Positions 44,273 to 53,733 of a stretch of DNA of 56,829 nt are shown here, one piece after another. The translations under genes and the position numbers were made by a program. The notes below the pieces were generated by a model that did not search any database, was not told the DNA's origin, and saw nothing but the letters and a program-made list of their open reading frames with translations. The DNA comes from Thalassospira sp. GTDB lineage: Bacteria > Pseudomonadota > Alphaproteobacteria > Rhodospirillales > Thalassospiraceae. The stretch lies in contig NZ_PAQR01000011.1 of NCBI RefSeq assembly GCF_002709775.1, forward strand, positions 3,548-60,376, given 5' to 3'. Position 1 is the stretch's first letter. Each line of letters begins with the position of its first letter.

Positions 44273-47200
44273 TTAGCTGGTCTGATCCGTCGGGCCTTTT
44301 GGCAGGCCTGAGCTGAACGGCTTTGCAAGGTGCGGCCGGATCTTTCGCATCAGCCCGCCCAGCTTGTGATGCGCCATCAGCGCACAGGGCGTGAAGACCA
44401 GCGTTAGGGCGGTGGCAAAGGCCAGACCAAACGCGATCGAGGTCGAAAGTTGCACCCACCATTGCGTGGAAGGTGCGCCAACCGACACATCGCGCGCAGC
44501 AAAGTCGATATTGATCTGCAGCACCATCGGCACCAGACCCAGAATGGTCGTCACCGTGGTCAGCATCACCGGACGCAGACGCTGTGCACCGGTTTGCAGG
44601 ATGGCCGCTTCGATGCTGCTGGCGGTGTGTTTGAGCCGGTCGAACGTATCGATCAGAACGATGTTGTTGTTCACGACAATCCCGGCCAGTGCGACAATAC
44701 CGATCCCGTTCATGACAATTGAAAAGGCCTGCCCGGTCAGCATCAATCCAAGGAACACGCCCGCCGTCGACATGATGATTGCGATCATGATCAGAAGCGA
44801 GCTTGAGATGCTGTTGAACTGGGTGACCAGAATGATGAACATGATGAACAGCGCCACCGAGAAGGCGTTTTTCAGGAAGTCGGCCGACTTTTTCTGTTCT
44901 TCATCCTGACCCTTGAATTCGACCGAAATGCGCGGGTCGATCTCAAGGGTGCTCATCCAGTCTTTGACCTCACCAAGCTTGGTATCAACCAGAACACCTT
45001 CCTGCACGTCGGCCTTGACGGTCAGGGTGCGGCGGCTATCAACGCGATGGAGTGTGCCGGTCTTGGGCATGGGCGTGCGTTTGATAAAGTTGGCCATCGG
45101 CACCAAACCCTTGTCCGTCACGATTTTGAGGTTTTGCAATTCCTCAAGCGAGCGATATTTTGCCGGGTAACGTCCGACAATATCGATCTCCTCGGTCGAA
45201 TCATCCGGGCGATAGGTCGAGAAATTGATGCCGTTGGTCACCAGTTTGACGACATTGCCAATCTGGGTGATATCGGCCCCGAATTTCAGTGCCTGCGCCC
45301 GGTCAACGCTATATTCCCAGTCAATACCGGGTGGCGATTTGCCGTCTTCGAAGTTGTAAAGGCCGCCCATGCCCTGAAGGCCCGTCATCAGCATGGTCGC
45401 AGTCTGATCAAGCAATTCCGGATAGAAGGACCGCAGCTGGATCTGGATGTCCTTGCCTTGCGGCGGGCCTGCTTCCTGTGCACGGACCTCGATCTGGATA
45501 CCAGCCAGATCGGCGGTATCGGCCAGAATGCGCTTTTCGATTTCACTCGCCTTGGGGCGGGTTTGCCAATCGGCATATTCAAGCTGAACGACACCAATCA
45601 CGTCTTCGGCGGCTTCGTTGCCGCCTGCACCGGAACCGGAACGGGCATAGACGGTATCAAACCAGTTCTCGCCTTCATGATGGGTATCAAGGGCCAGAAT
45701 GCGGTTTTCAACTTCGCGCAGCAGGGTGTCCTGCTGGTAATAGGACATGTTACCGCGTGCACGGACCTGAACAATGGCGACTTCGGGTTCGACGGACGGG
45801 AAGAACTCGACACCCTTGCCAAGTTGGCCAAATGCCGCCCAGACAGAAATCAGAACCACAAAGGCCGCAGGCACAATCAGCCAATAGAACCGCAGACAGG
45901 CTTTAAGCATCCGGACATAAACGCCGGTGCCGCCTTTGACCTTTTCGATGTCATCGCCGTGATCGGCTGCAATGGCTTCGAGGCTTTCATTGTTCGGGCT
46001 GCCCGGTTTACCAAACCATGCGCCCACGGTGGGCACAAAGATCAGGGCCATGGCAAGCGATGCGGTCAGGGTGAACAGCACCGTGATCGGCAGGAACTTC
46101 ATGAATTCGCCAACCACATCCGGCCAGAAGGCCAGCGGCAAGAAGGCGGCAAGCGTGGTAGCAGTCGATGCAATGATCGGAAGCGCCATGCGTTTGGCCG
46201 CAAGCGGGTAGGCTTGCTTCCGATGCAGGCCTTCGATCATTTTGCGGTCGGCATATTCGGTGACAACAATCGCACCATCAACCAGCATCCCGACTGCGAG
46301 AATAAGGCTGAACAGAACAACGATATTCACCGTCATCCCCAGCGCCCACAGCACAAGGATCGCGGTCAGGAACGAACCCGGAATGGCAAGGCCGACCAAA
46401 AGGCCAGACCGCCAGCCAAGCGACCAGATGACGACCACCATCACCAGCAGGATCGCAAGGATCACGCTGTTTTGCAGATCGGTCAGCATGGTGCGGATGT
46501 CAGATGACTTGTCCTGCGAATAGCTGATCGTCAGGTTGGGCGGGAAGGCTTGCTGGGCCTCGGCCGTGGTAGCCTTGATGGCATCGATAACTTCGATGAT
46601 GTTTTCGCCAACACGTTTGGAAACCTCGATCGCAATTGCCGGTTCACCATTAAGGCGCGCAAAGCTTTCGGCATCCTTGAAGGTCCGGCGGACATCACCG
46701 ATATCGCGGAAGCGGATAACGGAATCGCCATCGACCAGAAGCGGCATATCAAGGATATCATTCACGCTTTCAAAAAGGCCGGGAACCTTGATGTTAAAGC
46801 GGCCACTGCCGGTATCAACCGCGCCAGCCGCGACCAGCGCGTTGGAGTTGCGCACCAGGGTGACGATGTCGACACCATTAAGGCGATAGGCCTCTATCTT
46901 CATCGGGTCGATAATGAATTCGACCAGTTCTTCACGCTCGCCCGCGAGATTGGCTTCAAGCACGGCAGGCAGGCCTTCAATCGCGTCCTTCAGGTCACGC
47001 GCCATGCGCAGCAATGCACGTTCGGGCACGTCCCCCGAAAGGGTCACGACCAGAACCGGGAACAGCGACAGGTTGACCTCGTGAACTTCGGGGTCGTCGG
47101 TTTCATCGGGCAGTTCGGATTTGGCAATATCGACCCGTTCGCGAACATCTGCCAGTGCCTCGTCAATCTCGACATCCGAATAGAATTCAAGCGTGACCGA

Positions 47201-47467
47201 TGCGCCGTCCTGATAGGCTTGCGATCGCATTTCCTTCACGCCTTCGATGGAACGCAGTTCCTGTTCCATCGGGCGCAAAAGAAGGCGTTCGGCATCTTCG
47301 GGCGAGACCCCGTCATGATGCATGGTGACGTACAGAACCGGGATCTGTACATCCGGGTCGGCTTCCTTGGGGATGGTGTTATAGCCAACCCAACCTGTAA
47401 CAAGTAGCAGGACCAGAACCAGAATGACGGTGCGCGAACGATTAAGCGCGTGATCAATCAGGGACAT
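44273..47467 (-). CDS. RND efflux transporter, inner-membrane pump
   Basis: A 1064-residue RND-superfamily pump with 12 membrane segments in two halves and two large periplasmic loops. The proton-relay helix reads VGMLVDGAIVVTEYADRKM, with a single Asp (VDG) where AcrB has Asp-Asp; this is common in one branch of the family. Further marks are QDKSSDIRTMLTDLQNSV before helix 2 and GIVALAGIVVNNNIVLID in the second half. Its gene follows the adaptor by 24 bases, and both follow a PadR regulator. No outer-membrane channel gene is next to it. The exported substrate is unknown. Confidence 0.93.
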   Translation of the reverse strand: MSLIDHALNRSRTVILVLVLLLVTGWVGYNTIPKEADPDVQIPVLYVTMHHDGVSPEDAERLLLRPMEQELRSIEGVKEMRSQAYQDGASVTLEFYSDVEIDEALADVRERVDIAKSELPDETDDPEVHEVNLSLFPVLVVTLSGDVPERALLRMARDLKDAIEGLPAVLEANLAGEREELVEFIIDPMKIEAYRLNGVDIVTLVRNSNALVAAGAVDTGSGRFNIKVPGLFESVNDILDMPLLVDGDSVIRFRDIGDVRRTFKDAESFARLNGEPAIAIEVSKRVGENIIEVIDAIKATTAEAQQAFPPNLTISYSQDKSSDIRTMLTDLQNSVILAILLVMVVVIWSLGWRSGLLVGLAIPGSFLTAILVLWALGMTVNIVVLFSLILAVGMLVDGAIVVTEYADRKMIEGLHRKQAYPLAAKRMALPIIASTATTLAAFLPLAFWPDVVGEFMKFLPITVLFTLTASLAMALIFVPTVGAWFGKPGSPNNESLEAIAADHGDDIEKVKGGTGVYVRMLKACLRFYWLIVPAAFVVLISVWAAFGQLGKGVEFFPSVEPEVAIVQVRARGNMSYYQQDTLLREVENRILALDTHHEGENWFDTVYARSGSGAGGNEAAEDVIGVVQLEYADWQTRPKASEIEKRILADTADLAGIQIEVRAQEAGPPQGKDIQIQLRSFYPELLDQTATMLMTGLQGMGGLYNFEDGKSPPGIDWEYSVDRAQALKFGADITQIGNVVKLVTNGINFSTYRPDDSTEEIDIVGRYPAKYRSLEELQNLKIVTDKGLVPMANFIKRTPMPKTGTLHRVDSRRTLTVKADVQEGVLVDTKLGEVKDWMSTLEIDPRISVEFKGQDEEQKKSADFLKNAFSVALFIMFIILVTQFNSISSSLLIMIAIIMSTAGVFLGLMLTGQAFSIVMNGIGIVALAGIVVNNNIVLIDTFDRLKHTASSIEAAILQTGAQRLRPVMLTTVTTILGLVPMVLQINIDFAARDVSVGAPSTQWWVQLSTSIAFGLAFATALTLVFTPCALMAHHKLGGLMRKIRPHLAKPFSSGLPKGPTDQTS

Positions 47468-47491
47468 TTTTCATCTCCTCATGATACGCGC

Positions 47492-48679
47492 TTACTGCGC
47501 GGCATTTTCCGACAGGGTGGTGGCAGTATCTTCAGCCCCGGGAACAGCGCCGGGGGCTTCGCTATCCTGCATGATCGGCAGGCCGTCCTTGTCGGTTTCA
47601 AGATGGACAACATCGACTGTCGCACCTTCCTTGACCCAGTCATGGCCAACCACGATCAGTTCGAACTCTTCGGGCAGACCGCCGATCCAGATGCGCTCAC
47701 GCGTGCCGCCTTGAAGTTCAACCGGCAGGAAATCGACCTTGTTGTCATCAACGATCGAACGAACACCAAGCTCGCCCGCGTCATTCAATGTCAGGACAGA
47801 AGACGTCACCAGATGAGCACGCTTGGTGCCGACCGGAATTTCAAGTTCGGCCGTCATGCCATCGGGAATGCGCAGATCGGCATTATCGATCTCCACCTCA
47901 ACCCGGAAGGTGCGGGTGTCGTTATCTGAAACGCGCGCGGTATAGCGCACGATGCCGTCATGGGTGCTGCCATCAAACAGGGTGACATTGGCAAGCTGGC
48001 CAAGATCAATCGCACGGATTGAATGTTCCGGCACCTGGGCCACCACCAGCATCGGGTCACCCTGAATAAGGGTCGCGACCGGATCACCGATGGACAGAAG
48101 GTCACCGACCTCGGCCGGGCGTTCTTCGACAATGCCATCAAACGGCGCGCGGATTTCGGTATTGCCGAGTTCCGTGCGGGCAATGGTCAGGTCGGCCCGG
48201 GCTTCTTCGAGAAGGGCAAGCGCCTCGGCAACGCCGGTTTTGGAGCGGTAGTTTTTCTCAGCCAGGCTTTCAGCTGCCGAATGTTCGAGTTCACGCTGGG
48301 CGACAAGGGCACGCGCCTTAGCAACGCGGGCCTGACGGTCCCCGACTTCAAGGCGGGCAATCAGATCGCCCTTTTGGACTGCCTGACCCTTGATCGCGCC
48401 GATTTCAATTACGCGCGCTTCGGTTTCGGCACGGATATCAACAGAAATGACCGCTTCGGTCCGCCCGGTAATGCGGAGGTGATCCACATGATCGACTGCA
48501 CGGCTGGTGATCGTGCGCACGCTGGCATGTGGTTTGGTTGCCGCATTTTCGCTTGCCGGGTTTGCGGGTGCGCTTTGTTCGCTTTGCACAGGCGCATCAT
48601 CGCCGGTCAAATAGGCGCTGCCGATCCATATAACGGTCCCAACGACCAGTAGAATGGCGATCAGGCGTGAAGCATTCAT
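47492..48679 (-). CDS. RND periplasmic adaptor (membrane fusion protein)
   Basis: A 395-residue adaptor with an N-terminal membrane anchor (LIAILLVVGTVIWIGSAYL). The lipoyl halves are seen in VSVDIRAETEARVIEIGAIKGQAVQKGD and, after a coiled coil with LAEKNYRSKTGVAEALALLEEA, in TEIRAPFDGIVEERPAEVGD. A beta-barrel and membrane-proximal region follow (both halves given in pieces). It bridges the RND pump and an outer-membrane channel. It is the first structural gene after the PadR regulator. Confidence 0.92.
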   Translation of the reverse strand: MNASRLIAILLVVGTVIWIGSAYLTGDDAPVQSEQSAPANPASENAATKPHASVRTITSRAVDHVDHLRITGRTEAVISVDIRAETEARVIEIGAIKGQAVQKGDLIARLEVGDRQARVAKARALVAQRELEHSAAESLAEKNYRSKTGVAEALALLEEARADLTIARTELGNTEIRAPFDGIVEERPAEVGDLLSIGDPVATLIQGDPMLVVAQVPEHSIRAIDLGQLANVTLFDGSTHDGIVRYTARVSDNDTRTFRVEVEIDNADLRIPDGMTAELEIPVGTKRAHLVTSSVLTLNDAGELGVRSIVDDNKVDFLPVELQGGTRERIWIGGLPEEFELIVVGHDWVKEGATVDVVHLETDKDGLPIMQDSEAPGAVPGAEDTATTLSENAAQ

Positions 48680-48796
48680 TGTTCTGTTCCCTCAAATCTT
48701 CCGTTGCCGGAATGCGTCAGTGGCTCTTGGTTGGGCACGTCTGGCACTTGGTATTTCTGGCTGGGCAATCTTGTGTGCTGCCTAGGGTAAAGTCGC

Positions 48797-49381
48797 TTAC
48801 GACTTGTTGGCCTTGCGATTTCTTAATTCATCAAGCAGGCCTTGCTTGTTTTCGCGAATAAACTTCAAGGTCGCTTCGCACATGGCCTGACCCAGCCCGG
48901 CGACAAAGCAACAGCCTGGTTTTGGTGTGCCGTCTTCGTCGCGGCCATGGGATGTCTGCGGGGCCGGCTTGTCGGGGTTTTCCGGATCGATCTGCATGCT
49001 CATCATTTCATGACGGGCGGCAAATTCATCAATTAGGGCCTCGGTCAGCTCGATCGGCATTTCCTCGGCAAAGGTCAGCATGAACAGGATATCAGAACGG
49101 TATCGATCTTCGGCCGGACGGGTTTGCAAAAGGGTACGCAGGAATGTGCGACGGCCTTCTTGCGTCAGCTGATAAATCTTCTTGTCCGGCCGGTTTTCCT
49201 GTTCATGTTCGACAAAGGTCACCAGACCATCCTGGGTCAGCTTGGTCAGCGCCGGATAGATCGAGCCAAGGGACGCGATTTGAAAATGGCTGAACGTGCC
49301 ATCCTCAAACATTTTGCGGATTTCATATCCAGTTGCCTCGCCGCCCATCAGGGCACCCAGACATAAAGTTCGTACGTCCAT
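48797..49381 (-). CDS. PadR-family regulator
   Basis: A 194-residue regulator with the PadR winged helix (LGALMGGEATGYEIRKMF, then IASLGSIYPALTKLTQDGLV) and a helical C-terminal dimerisation domain. The segment CCFVAGLGQAMCEATLKF near the end has three cysteines and could sense metal or redox state; this is speculation. It lies 117 bases upstream of the adaptor gene on the same strand and probably represses the efflux set and itself through the AT-rich repeats upstream. Confidence 0.88.
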   Translation of the reverse strand: MDVRTLCLGALMGGEATGYEIRKMFEDGTFSHFQIASLGSIYPALTKLTQDGLVTFVEHEQENRPDKKIYQLTQEGRRTFLRTLLQTRPAEDRYRSDILFMLTFAEEMPIELTEALIDEFAARHEMMSMQIDPENPDKPAPQTSHGRDEDGTPKPGCCFVAGLGQAMCEATLKFIRENKQGLLDELRNRKANKS

Positions 49382-49451
49382 TGTGTCGTCTATCCTTGTT
49401 GCTTCCCCCGAATTGACCGCGCCTTGATGGGGGAAGTTATCAAAGCAACTG

Positions 49452-49496
49452 TATCAATTCGATATATATCGGACTATCATATATCAATTCGATATA
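49452..49496. promoter_or_regulatory. Tandem AT-rich operator repeats upstream of the PadR gene
   Basis: TATCAATTCGATATA occurs at 49452-49466 and again at 49482-49496, exactly 30 bp apart. Each copy holds the inverted arms TATC and GATA. The layout suits binding of the PadR dimer on one face of the DNA. Confidence 0.6.
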
Positions 49497-49654
49497 GTCA
49501 ATCGAATATGATGGAACTTTTTATGACAGCCCTTCAATCTGGACGATCCGGACATGGATCGTGTTACATCATGATCGGAAATCAATGATGCTGGTCCGGT
49601 TCATCTGCTGATCAGATTGGCAAAAATGGCGGGTTGCTGCGTCCGCCTGTGCAT

Positions 49655-49679
49655 AATCGGACGCCGATAGTGTCCGATT
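49655..49679. promoter_or_regulatory. Inverted repeat upstream of the membrane AraC gene
   Basis: AATCGGAC (49655-49662) and GTCCGATT (49672-49679) are perfect arms around nine bases, 84 bases before the ATG at 49764. A possible regulator site. The rest of the 49382-49763 gap shows nothing else that can be named. Confidence 0.35.
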
Positions 49680-49763
49680 GTGTCTATTGAAACGATATAG
49701 TCGGCTTGATCGGGGCAAGGTGAGGCCGCCAAAAGTGATTGATGATATCAGGAGCATGCCGGA

Positions 49764-51074
49764 ATGACCGGTTGGACGGATTATGTAAGTGCGATGGTCG
49801 CTGCCGTGGGATTGGTGCAGGCGGTGTTCCTGTGTCTGATCCTGCGATCAGAGGGCGCGCGCGCCTTTGGGGCGAACCGCTGGATGATGGTGTTTATTGC
49901 GGCGGTTGCATTGAACCTGATTGAAGATGTTGTCGAACCGCTGGTACCAGAAGACATGGGCGGTTTTCTCAATCTGTTTTTCGGGCCGGTCAATTTTGCC
50001 ATCGCGCCTGCGATTTACCTGTATTTCCGTGAAATTTCCGGCAATCCATCCCGCCGTCCGTGGGGGCATTTTGTCTTGTTACTGGTGGTGTTTAACCTGA
50101 TCGCCTGGGTCGTGACGCATGGCGGTGGCGGGCAGGTTCTATGGGCCGGGAAATATACCACCGGGGAGTTGGCCGAAGGCTTTTGCTGGGGCGCTATCTT
50201 TATCCAGATCACGATTTATCTTGTGTTGCTGTGGCGTATTTCATGCCGCTATCTGAACAAGACCGAAGAACAGCTGGGCGCGGATCGCAAGGCGATACAA
50301 CGCTGGATCGGCGTGGTTCTGGGTGGTTTGACCTTTGTCTTTATCACGGTCGCGGTCGGCAAGATTGTCGGTCTTTATCTGCCCGATGATCCCGAAATGT
50401 TTGGCACCGAAATCGCCTTTGCGCTGGTTCTGTTTGCCATGAGCTATGAAATCGCGACGCAACCGGCCTTGTTCGTTATGGCTGACTGGCCCGCCGATGA
50501 TACCGATGACGGGATTGTCGATGATGAAGCTGGGCTTGTTGCCGCCAAGGCACCAGACAGCCCGGTGCAGCCACCGGAAACGCGCGCCGTGCCGCTAGCG
50601 GATCTGGCAGTTGCGCCAACCGATGCGACGGCGCCGCGCCCGTTGCTTGACCCCGATGGTGTAACCCGTGCATTGGCGCGACTTGATGATATTCAGACGC
50701 GCGGGGATATCCTGCTTGATCCGCTGGTGTCCTTGCCAAAGCTTGCCCGTGCGGTCGGGATTACGCCTAATCAGCTTTCCTATGTACTCAACCACCATGT
50801 CGGCAAAAGCTTCTTTGATTTCGTCAATGCTGCCCGCGTGGCCGAAGCGCGATCTGTTCTGGTGTTGGAGCCTGATCGGACGATCTTGGACATTGCGTTG
50901 AGTGTTGGGTTCAACTCCAAATCGACGTTTAATCTGGCGTTCAAGAAAATCACGGGTGAAACCCCAAGTGCGGTGCGCGAAGCTGCAAGGCAAGCCGCCC
51001 TTAAACCGGCCAACCTGTCCGAGCCCGCAACAGAAGGTCCGGATCAACAGCATTGGACGCCAAAGGCCGGGTGA
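49764..51074 (+). CDS. Membrane-anchored AraC-family regulator
   Basis: A 436-residue protein. The first 240 residues contain about seven hydrophobic segments (for example AAVGLVQAVFLCLILRS and GPVNFAIAPAIYLYF). An acidic linker follows. The C-terminal 110 residues are an AraC DNA-binding domain (LPKLARAVGITPNQLSYVLN; ILDIALSVGFNSKSTFNLAF). This arrangement senses a signal in or across the membrane and acts directly on DNA. The start has AGGAG nine bases upstream. The downstream methyltransferase-like gene, 39 bases away, may be in the same transcript. Confidence 0.88.
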   Translation: MTGWTDYVSAMVAAVGLVQAVFLCLILRSEGARAFGANRWMMVFIAAVALNLIEDVVEPLVPEDMGGFLNLFFGPVNFAIAPAIYLYFREISGNPSRRPWGHFVLLLVVFNLIAWVVTHGGGGQVLWAGKYTTGELAEGFCWGAIFIQITIYLVLLWRISCRYLNKTEEQLGADRKAIQRWIGVVLGGLTFVFITVAVGKIVGLYLPDDPEMFGTEIAFALVLFAMSYEIATQPALFVMADWPADDTDDGIVDDEAGLVAAKAPDSPVQPPETRAVPLADLAVAPTDATAPRPLLDPDGVTRALARLDDIQTRGDILLDPLVSLPKLARAVGITPNQLSYVLNHHVGKSFFDFVNAARVAEARSVLVLEPDRTILDIALSVGFNSKSTFNLAFKKITGETPSAVREAARQAALKPANLSEPATEGPDQQHWTPKAG

Positions 51075-51113
51075 TCGCGGATCATGAGGTCCTCTTAACC
51101 CAAGGGGGCTTCC

Positions 51114-51788
51114 ATGCATCACGATCAGACTTTATCGACCCACGCGACCGAAGGTATTGCGACCGACATTCCGTCGGTTGATCCTTTGCAAACCATCCAG
51201 CGCCGGCGCAAACGAACACTTCGCATCGGGATTGTTGTGCTTTTCGCACTGGTTTGTTGCGCGCGGGCGGGATTTGATCGCAGTACCGCCTGGCATGAGG
51301 GGATCGAGGCGATCGGGCTCACGGCGATCCTGATCTGTATCTTTGGGCGGGGCTGGTGTGCGCTTTATATTGGCGGGCGTAAAAAGACGTCGCTCGTGAC
51401 ACTTGGCCCATATTCGATCAGCCGCAACCCGCTTTATGTCTTTAGCTTCATCGGCGCCTTTGGCGCCGGGGCACAGATGGGCAGCCTGATGATGGCGGGA
51501 TTGTTTGCCTTGGCGTGCTGGTTGGTGTTTCGAAGCGTGGTGGCCCATGAAGAGGCGATGCTGGTCGAGCGGTTCGGGGCGTCTTTTGAGGATTATCGCC
51601 AAACTGTCCCGCGATTTGGTCCCAACCTGATGAAATGGCGCGATGCGGAAACCATTAAAGTTAGGCCTGCACTTTTCCTTGTGACCCTGCGCGATGCCTG
51701 CTGGTTTTTGATTGCCGCCCCGGTGTTTGAAGGCATCAAGATTTTGCAAGATCAGGGATGGGGGATCACCCTGATCTCGTTGCCATAA
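51114..51788 (+). CDS. Isoprenylcysteine carboxyl methyltransferase-family protein
   Basis: A 224-residue membrane protein with about five hydrophobic segments. The signature is VTLGPYSISRNPLYVFSFIG, followed by VAHEEAMLVERFGASFEDYRQTVPRF (given in pieces), as in ICMT/PEMT-like methyltransferases that use S-adenosylmethionine. The N-terminal 40 residues are polar and unusual for the family. It follows the membrane AraC regulator closely and could be its target. The substrate is unknown. Confidence 0.8.
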   Translation: MHHDQTLSTHATEGIATDIPSVDPLQTIQRRRKRTLRIGIVVLFALVCCARAGFDRSTAWHEGIEAIGLTAILICIFGRGWCALYIGGRKKTSLVTLGPYSISRNPLYVFSFIGAFGAGAQMGSLMMAGLFALACWLVFRSVVAHEEAMLVERFGASFEDYRQTVPRFGPNLMKWRDAETIKVRPALFLVTLRDACWFLIAAPVFEGIKILQDQGWGITLISLP

Positions 51789-51806
51789 GACGGACATGGT
51801 GTCCTG

Positions 51807-52139
51807 TCAGGCGGCAGCATTATCGGTTGGCCTGCCGCCAAAGGATTTGATCATGCGGTTGCGTTCATCTTCGCGCAGGGGATCGGAATCAAGCGCAAGT
51901 GCGGCTTCAAGCGTCTGTGGGGCGACCGTCAGGACGTCATTGCCGTCAACCTGATCCTCCTCTGCCCAGAGATGGACGTGGCATTCAAGCTTGATGTAGC
52001 TGCGCATGGCGGCATCGGGATCAAGCTTTTCATTGGTGTCGACTTCATACTCGCCAGGCGAAAGCAGCCCGGGATGACCGGGCAGGTGGAACGGATGAAA
52101 GAACGTCACCGTACGATGGGTTGTGCGGGTTATGCTCAT
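51807..52139 (-). CDS. Small protein of unknown function, 110 residues
   Basis: The start at 52139 (MSITRTTHR) has AGGAG nine bases upstream; the frame is open far back to 52376, but the extra part is not protein-like. The product is soluble and acidic, with FFHPFHLPGHPGLLSPGEYEV and KLECHVHLWAEED among its clearer segments. Several histidines could bind metal. It converges with the methyltransferase-like gene 18 bases away. I do not recognise the family. Confidence 0.6.
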   Translation of the reverse strand: MSITRTTHRTVTFFHPFHLPGHPGLLSPGEYEVDTNEKLDPDAAMRSYIKLECHVHLWAEEDQVDGNDVLTVAPQTLEAALALDSDPLREDERNRMIKSFGGRPTDNAAA

Positions 52140-52444
52140 AATCACGGCTCCTTCGAGCATCCGGAAGATGACCGCCGATGGTGCTGATCTGGTTTTTGTT
52201 GTGAATTTGCACCTATCGGGCGCGGGGTCGGGCAGAAACATTCCGCCCGCCTTCTTCCGGCAGGTTAACTTGGCGCTTTTCCCAATGGGTGTGCTCAATC
52301 CCCAAGAGAGCCCTTGAATGGCTGTATCACAAAGCGCCTGTTGCCCCGACACCATGGATATCGGTGCCAGTCGCATATATTTTATATGGTACTATAAATT
52401 TAAAAGTGCAACTTTTCGGCGCTTTTCAGGATTGTCGATCCAGT
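52140..52444. other. Intergenic region, 305 bases
   Basis: Between the 110-residue gene and queE. The queE-proximal end is AT-rich with a small stem (AAAAGT-TGC-ACTTTT) that may act as a terminator for the que genes. Nothing else could be named. Confidence 0.35.
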
Positions 52445-53227
52445 TCAAACCCCGCGCAGATTGCCCCAGACATGTACATGCCATTGCGGCAAAACGCGGA
52501 CATCAAACCATTTGCGCTTGGCGACTTCATCAACCAGCCAGCGATAACGTTCCGTCAGGCCATCAATATCAACACCTTCTGCGCCATCCGGGTGCGGTTC
52601 GGCCGGGGTGGTATTCACCGGCTGCAAGCAGACCGGAATGCCAATGTGAAGGTTCCTCACATAATCGGCAAACAGCAGGTCGGTTTCGTCACGGACCGGG
52701 AATTTCAGCGTAATCGCCGGACCATCCAGCATGCCATTGGCCTGCGCGGCATCAATACAGGCCGCAAGCGCGTTTGCATCGAAACTTGTCGAGGAACTTG
52801 GCGGCTTGGGGCTGATTGTCAGGAAATCGAGATCGGCAAACCAGTTCTTGGCGATGCTGCCTTGGGTTTCAATCGCGAAGGTAAACCCTTCTGCCTTGCC
52901 CATGGTGATCAGGTCCCCCAACGGCTGGATCGCAGGATTGCCGCCCGAAAGAGTGATCAGGATCGGCTTGCCGCCCGACAGTCTTTTGACTTCGTCCAGG
53001 ATTTCGGTCGCAGACATCGGTGTCCAGTCGGCACGAAAGGCCGGATCGACGGCATAAAGTGTGTCGCACCACGAACAGCGGAAATCACAGCCGCCGGTGC
53101 GGACAAACACGGTCGGCATGCCGATCAGCGCCCCTTCGCCCTGAACCGTCGGGCCAAAGATTTCCGAGATGCGGATTTTGCCGCGTGCCTCGGAAAGCTC
53201 CGCAAGGTTGGGGTCGTGAACCGTCAT
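52445..53227 (-). CDS. queE: 7-carboxy-7-deazaguanine synthase
   Basis: A 260-residue radical-SAM enzyme of queuosine synthesis, which turns 6-carboxytetrahydropterin into 7-carboxy-7-deazaguanine. The N-terminus has IFGPTVQGEGALIGMPTVFVR and the iron-sulfur motif GGCDFRCSWC (C-x3-C-x2-C). The glycine-rich LSGGNPAIQPLGDLI binds S-adenosylmethionine; it reads GGNPA where many family members have GGEP. It overlaps queD by 4 bases and ends the que cluster. Confidence 0.94.
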   Translation of the reverse strand: MTVHDPNLAELSEARGKIRISEIFGPTVQGEGALIGMPTVFVRTGGCDFRCSWCDTLYAVDPAFRADWTPMSATEILDEVKRLSGGKPILITLSGGNPAIQPLGDLITMGKAEGFTFAIETQGSIAKNWFADLDFLTISPKPPSSSTSFDANALAACIDAAQANGMLDGPAITLKFPVRDETDLLFADYVRNLHIGIPVCLQPVNTTPAEPHPDGAEGVDIDGLTERYRWLVDEVAKRKWFDVRVLPQWHVHVWGNLRGV

Positions 53228-53580
53228 GGACGATATTCCGCCCAGGTTTTCGGGGTTTCGGAAACACGTACGGCCGAGACTTCGGGCCAGCGATCATGCG
53301 CCCAGTCATAGAAAAACAGCGCGAGTTGTTCGGCGGTCGGGTGATCATGGCCCAACACGTCATTGAGGTGCCGGTGATCAAATTCATCATCGATCAGACG
53401 TTTGAGCGGGCCAAGTTCGCGGTAGTCGCGGACAAAGCCACGTTCATCAAGGCTGGCACCCTTAAGCTCCACCTCGACGATATAGTTGTGGCCATGCAGA
53501 CGCGCGCACGGGTGATCTTCCTCAAGGCCGCTCAGCTGGTGGCTTGCGGAAAAGGCGAATTGTTTGGTGATGGTGAACAT
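53224..53580 (-). CDS. queD: 6-carboxytetrahydropterin synthase
   Basis: A 118-residue enzyme of queuosine synthesis acting before QueE. The zinc histidines lie in FSASHQL and CARLHGHNY, with the catalytic Cys in PCARLHGH. DEFDHRHLND and PTAEQLALFFYDW are also typical. The start at 53580 (MFTITKQFA) gives the usual family length. The frame continues upstream to 53712, but that stretch is a REP doublet, not coding. It overlaps queE by 4 bases. Confidence 0.94.
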   Translation of the reverse strand: MFTITKQFAFSASHQLSGLEEDHPCARLHGHNYIVEVELKGASLDERGFVRDYRELGPLKRLIDDEFDHRHLNDVLGHDHPTAEQLALFFYDWAHDRWPEVSAVRVSETPKTWAEYRP

Positions 53581-53633
53581 CGGTTTTCTTTCGGTGTCGT
53601 CTTGTCTTGCTGATGGGTGCGCTTGGCCCGAGG

Positions 53634-53708
53634 TTCCCGCCTTCGCGGGAATGACGGAATTCGTTTGGCAAAACAGCAGCCAAACGTCATGCCCGCGCAG
53701 GCGGGCAT
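53634..53708. repeat. REP doublet between queC and queD
   Basis: Two GC-rich stems, TTCCCGCCTTCGCGGGAA (53634-53651) and ATGCCCGCGCAGGCGGGCAT (53689-53708), flank a third stem, CGTTTGGC/GCCAAACG (53662-53686). The outer units, with adjoining GTCAT motifs in opposite orientation, are the common REP-like repeat of many proteobacterial genomes. It lies inside the que transcript and may stabilise it or separate expression levels. Confidence 0.75.
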
Positions 53709-53733
53709 CCATGTAGCAAGGAAGTTATCAGGG

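Noticed and set aside
45047..46507. 486-codon plus-strand frame inside the RND pump gene
   Set aside because: Antisense shadow of a 1064-residue protein with all RND motifs; no ribosome site or domain of its own.
52140..52376. Long N-terminal extension of the 110-residue gene
   Set aside because: The upstream residues are not protein-like, and AGGAG supports the ATG at 52139.
53581..53712. N-terminal extension of queD
   Set aside because: The extra 44 codons are the translated REP doublet; the protein without them has the normal length and start of the family.
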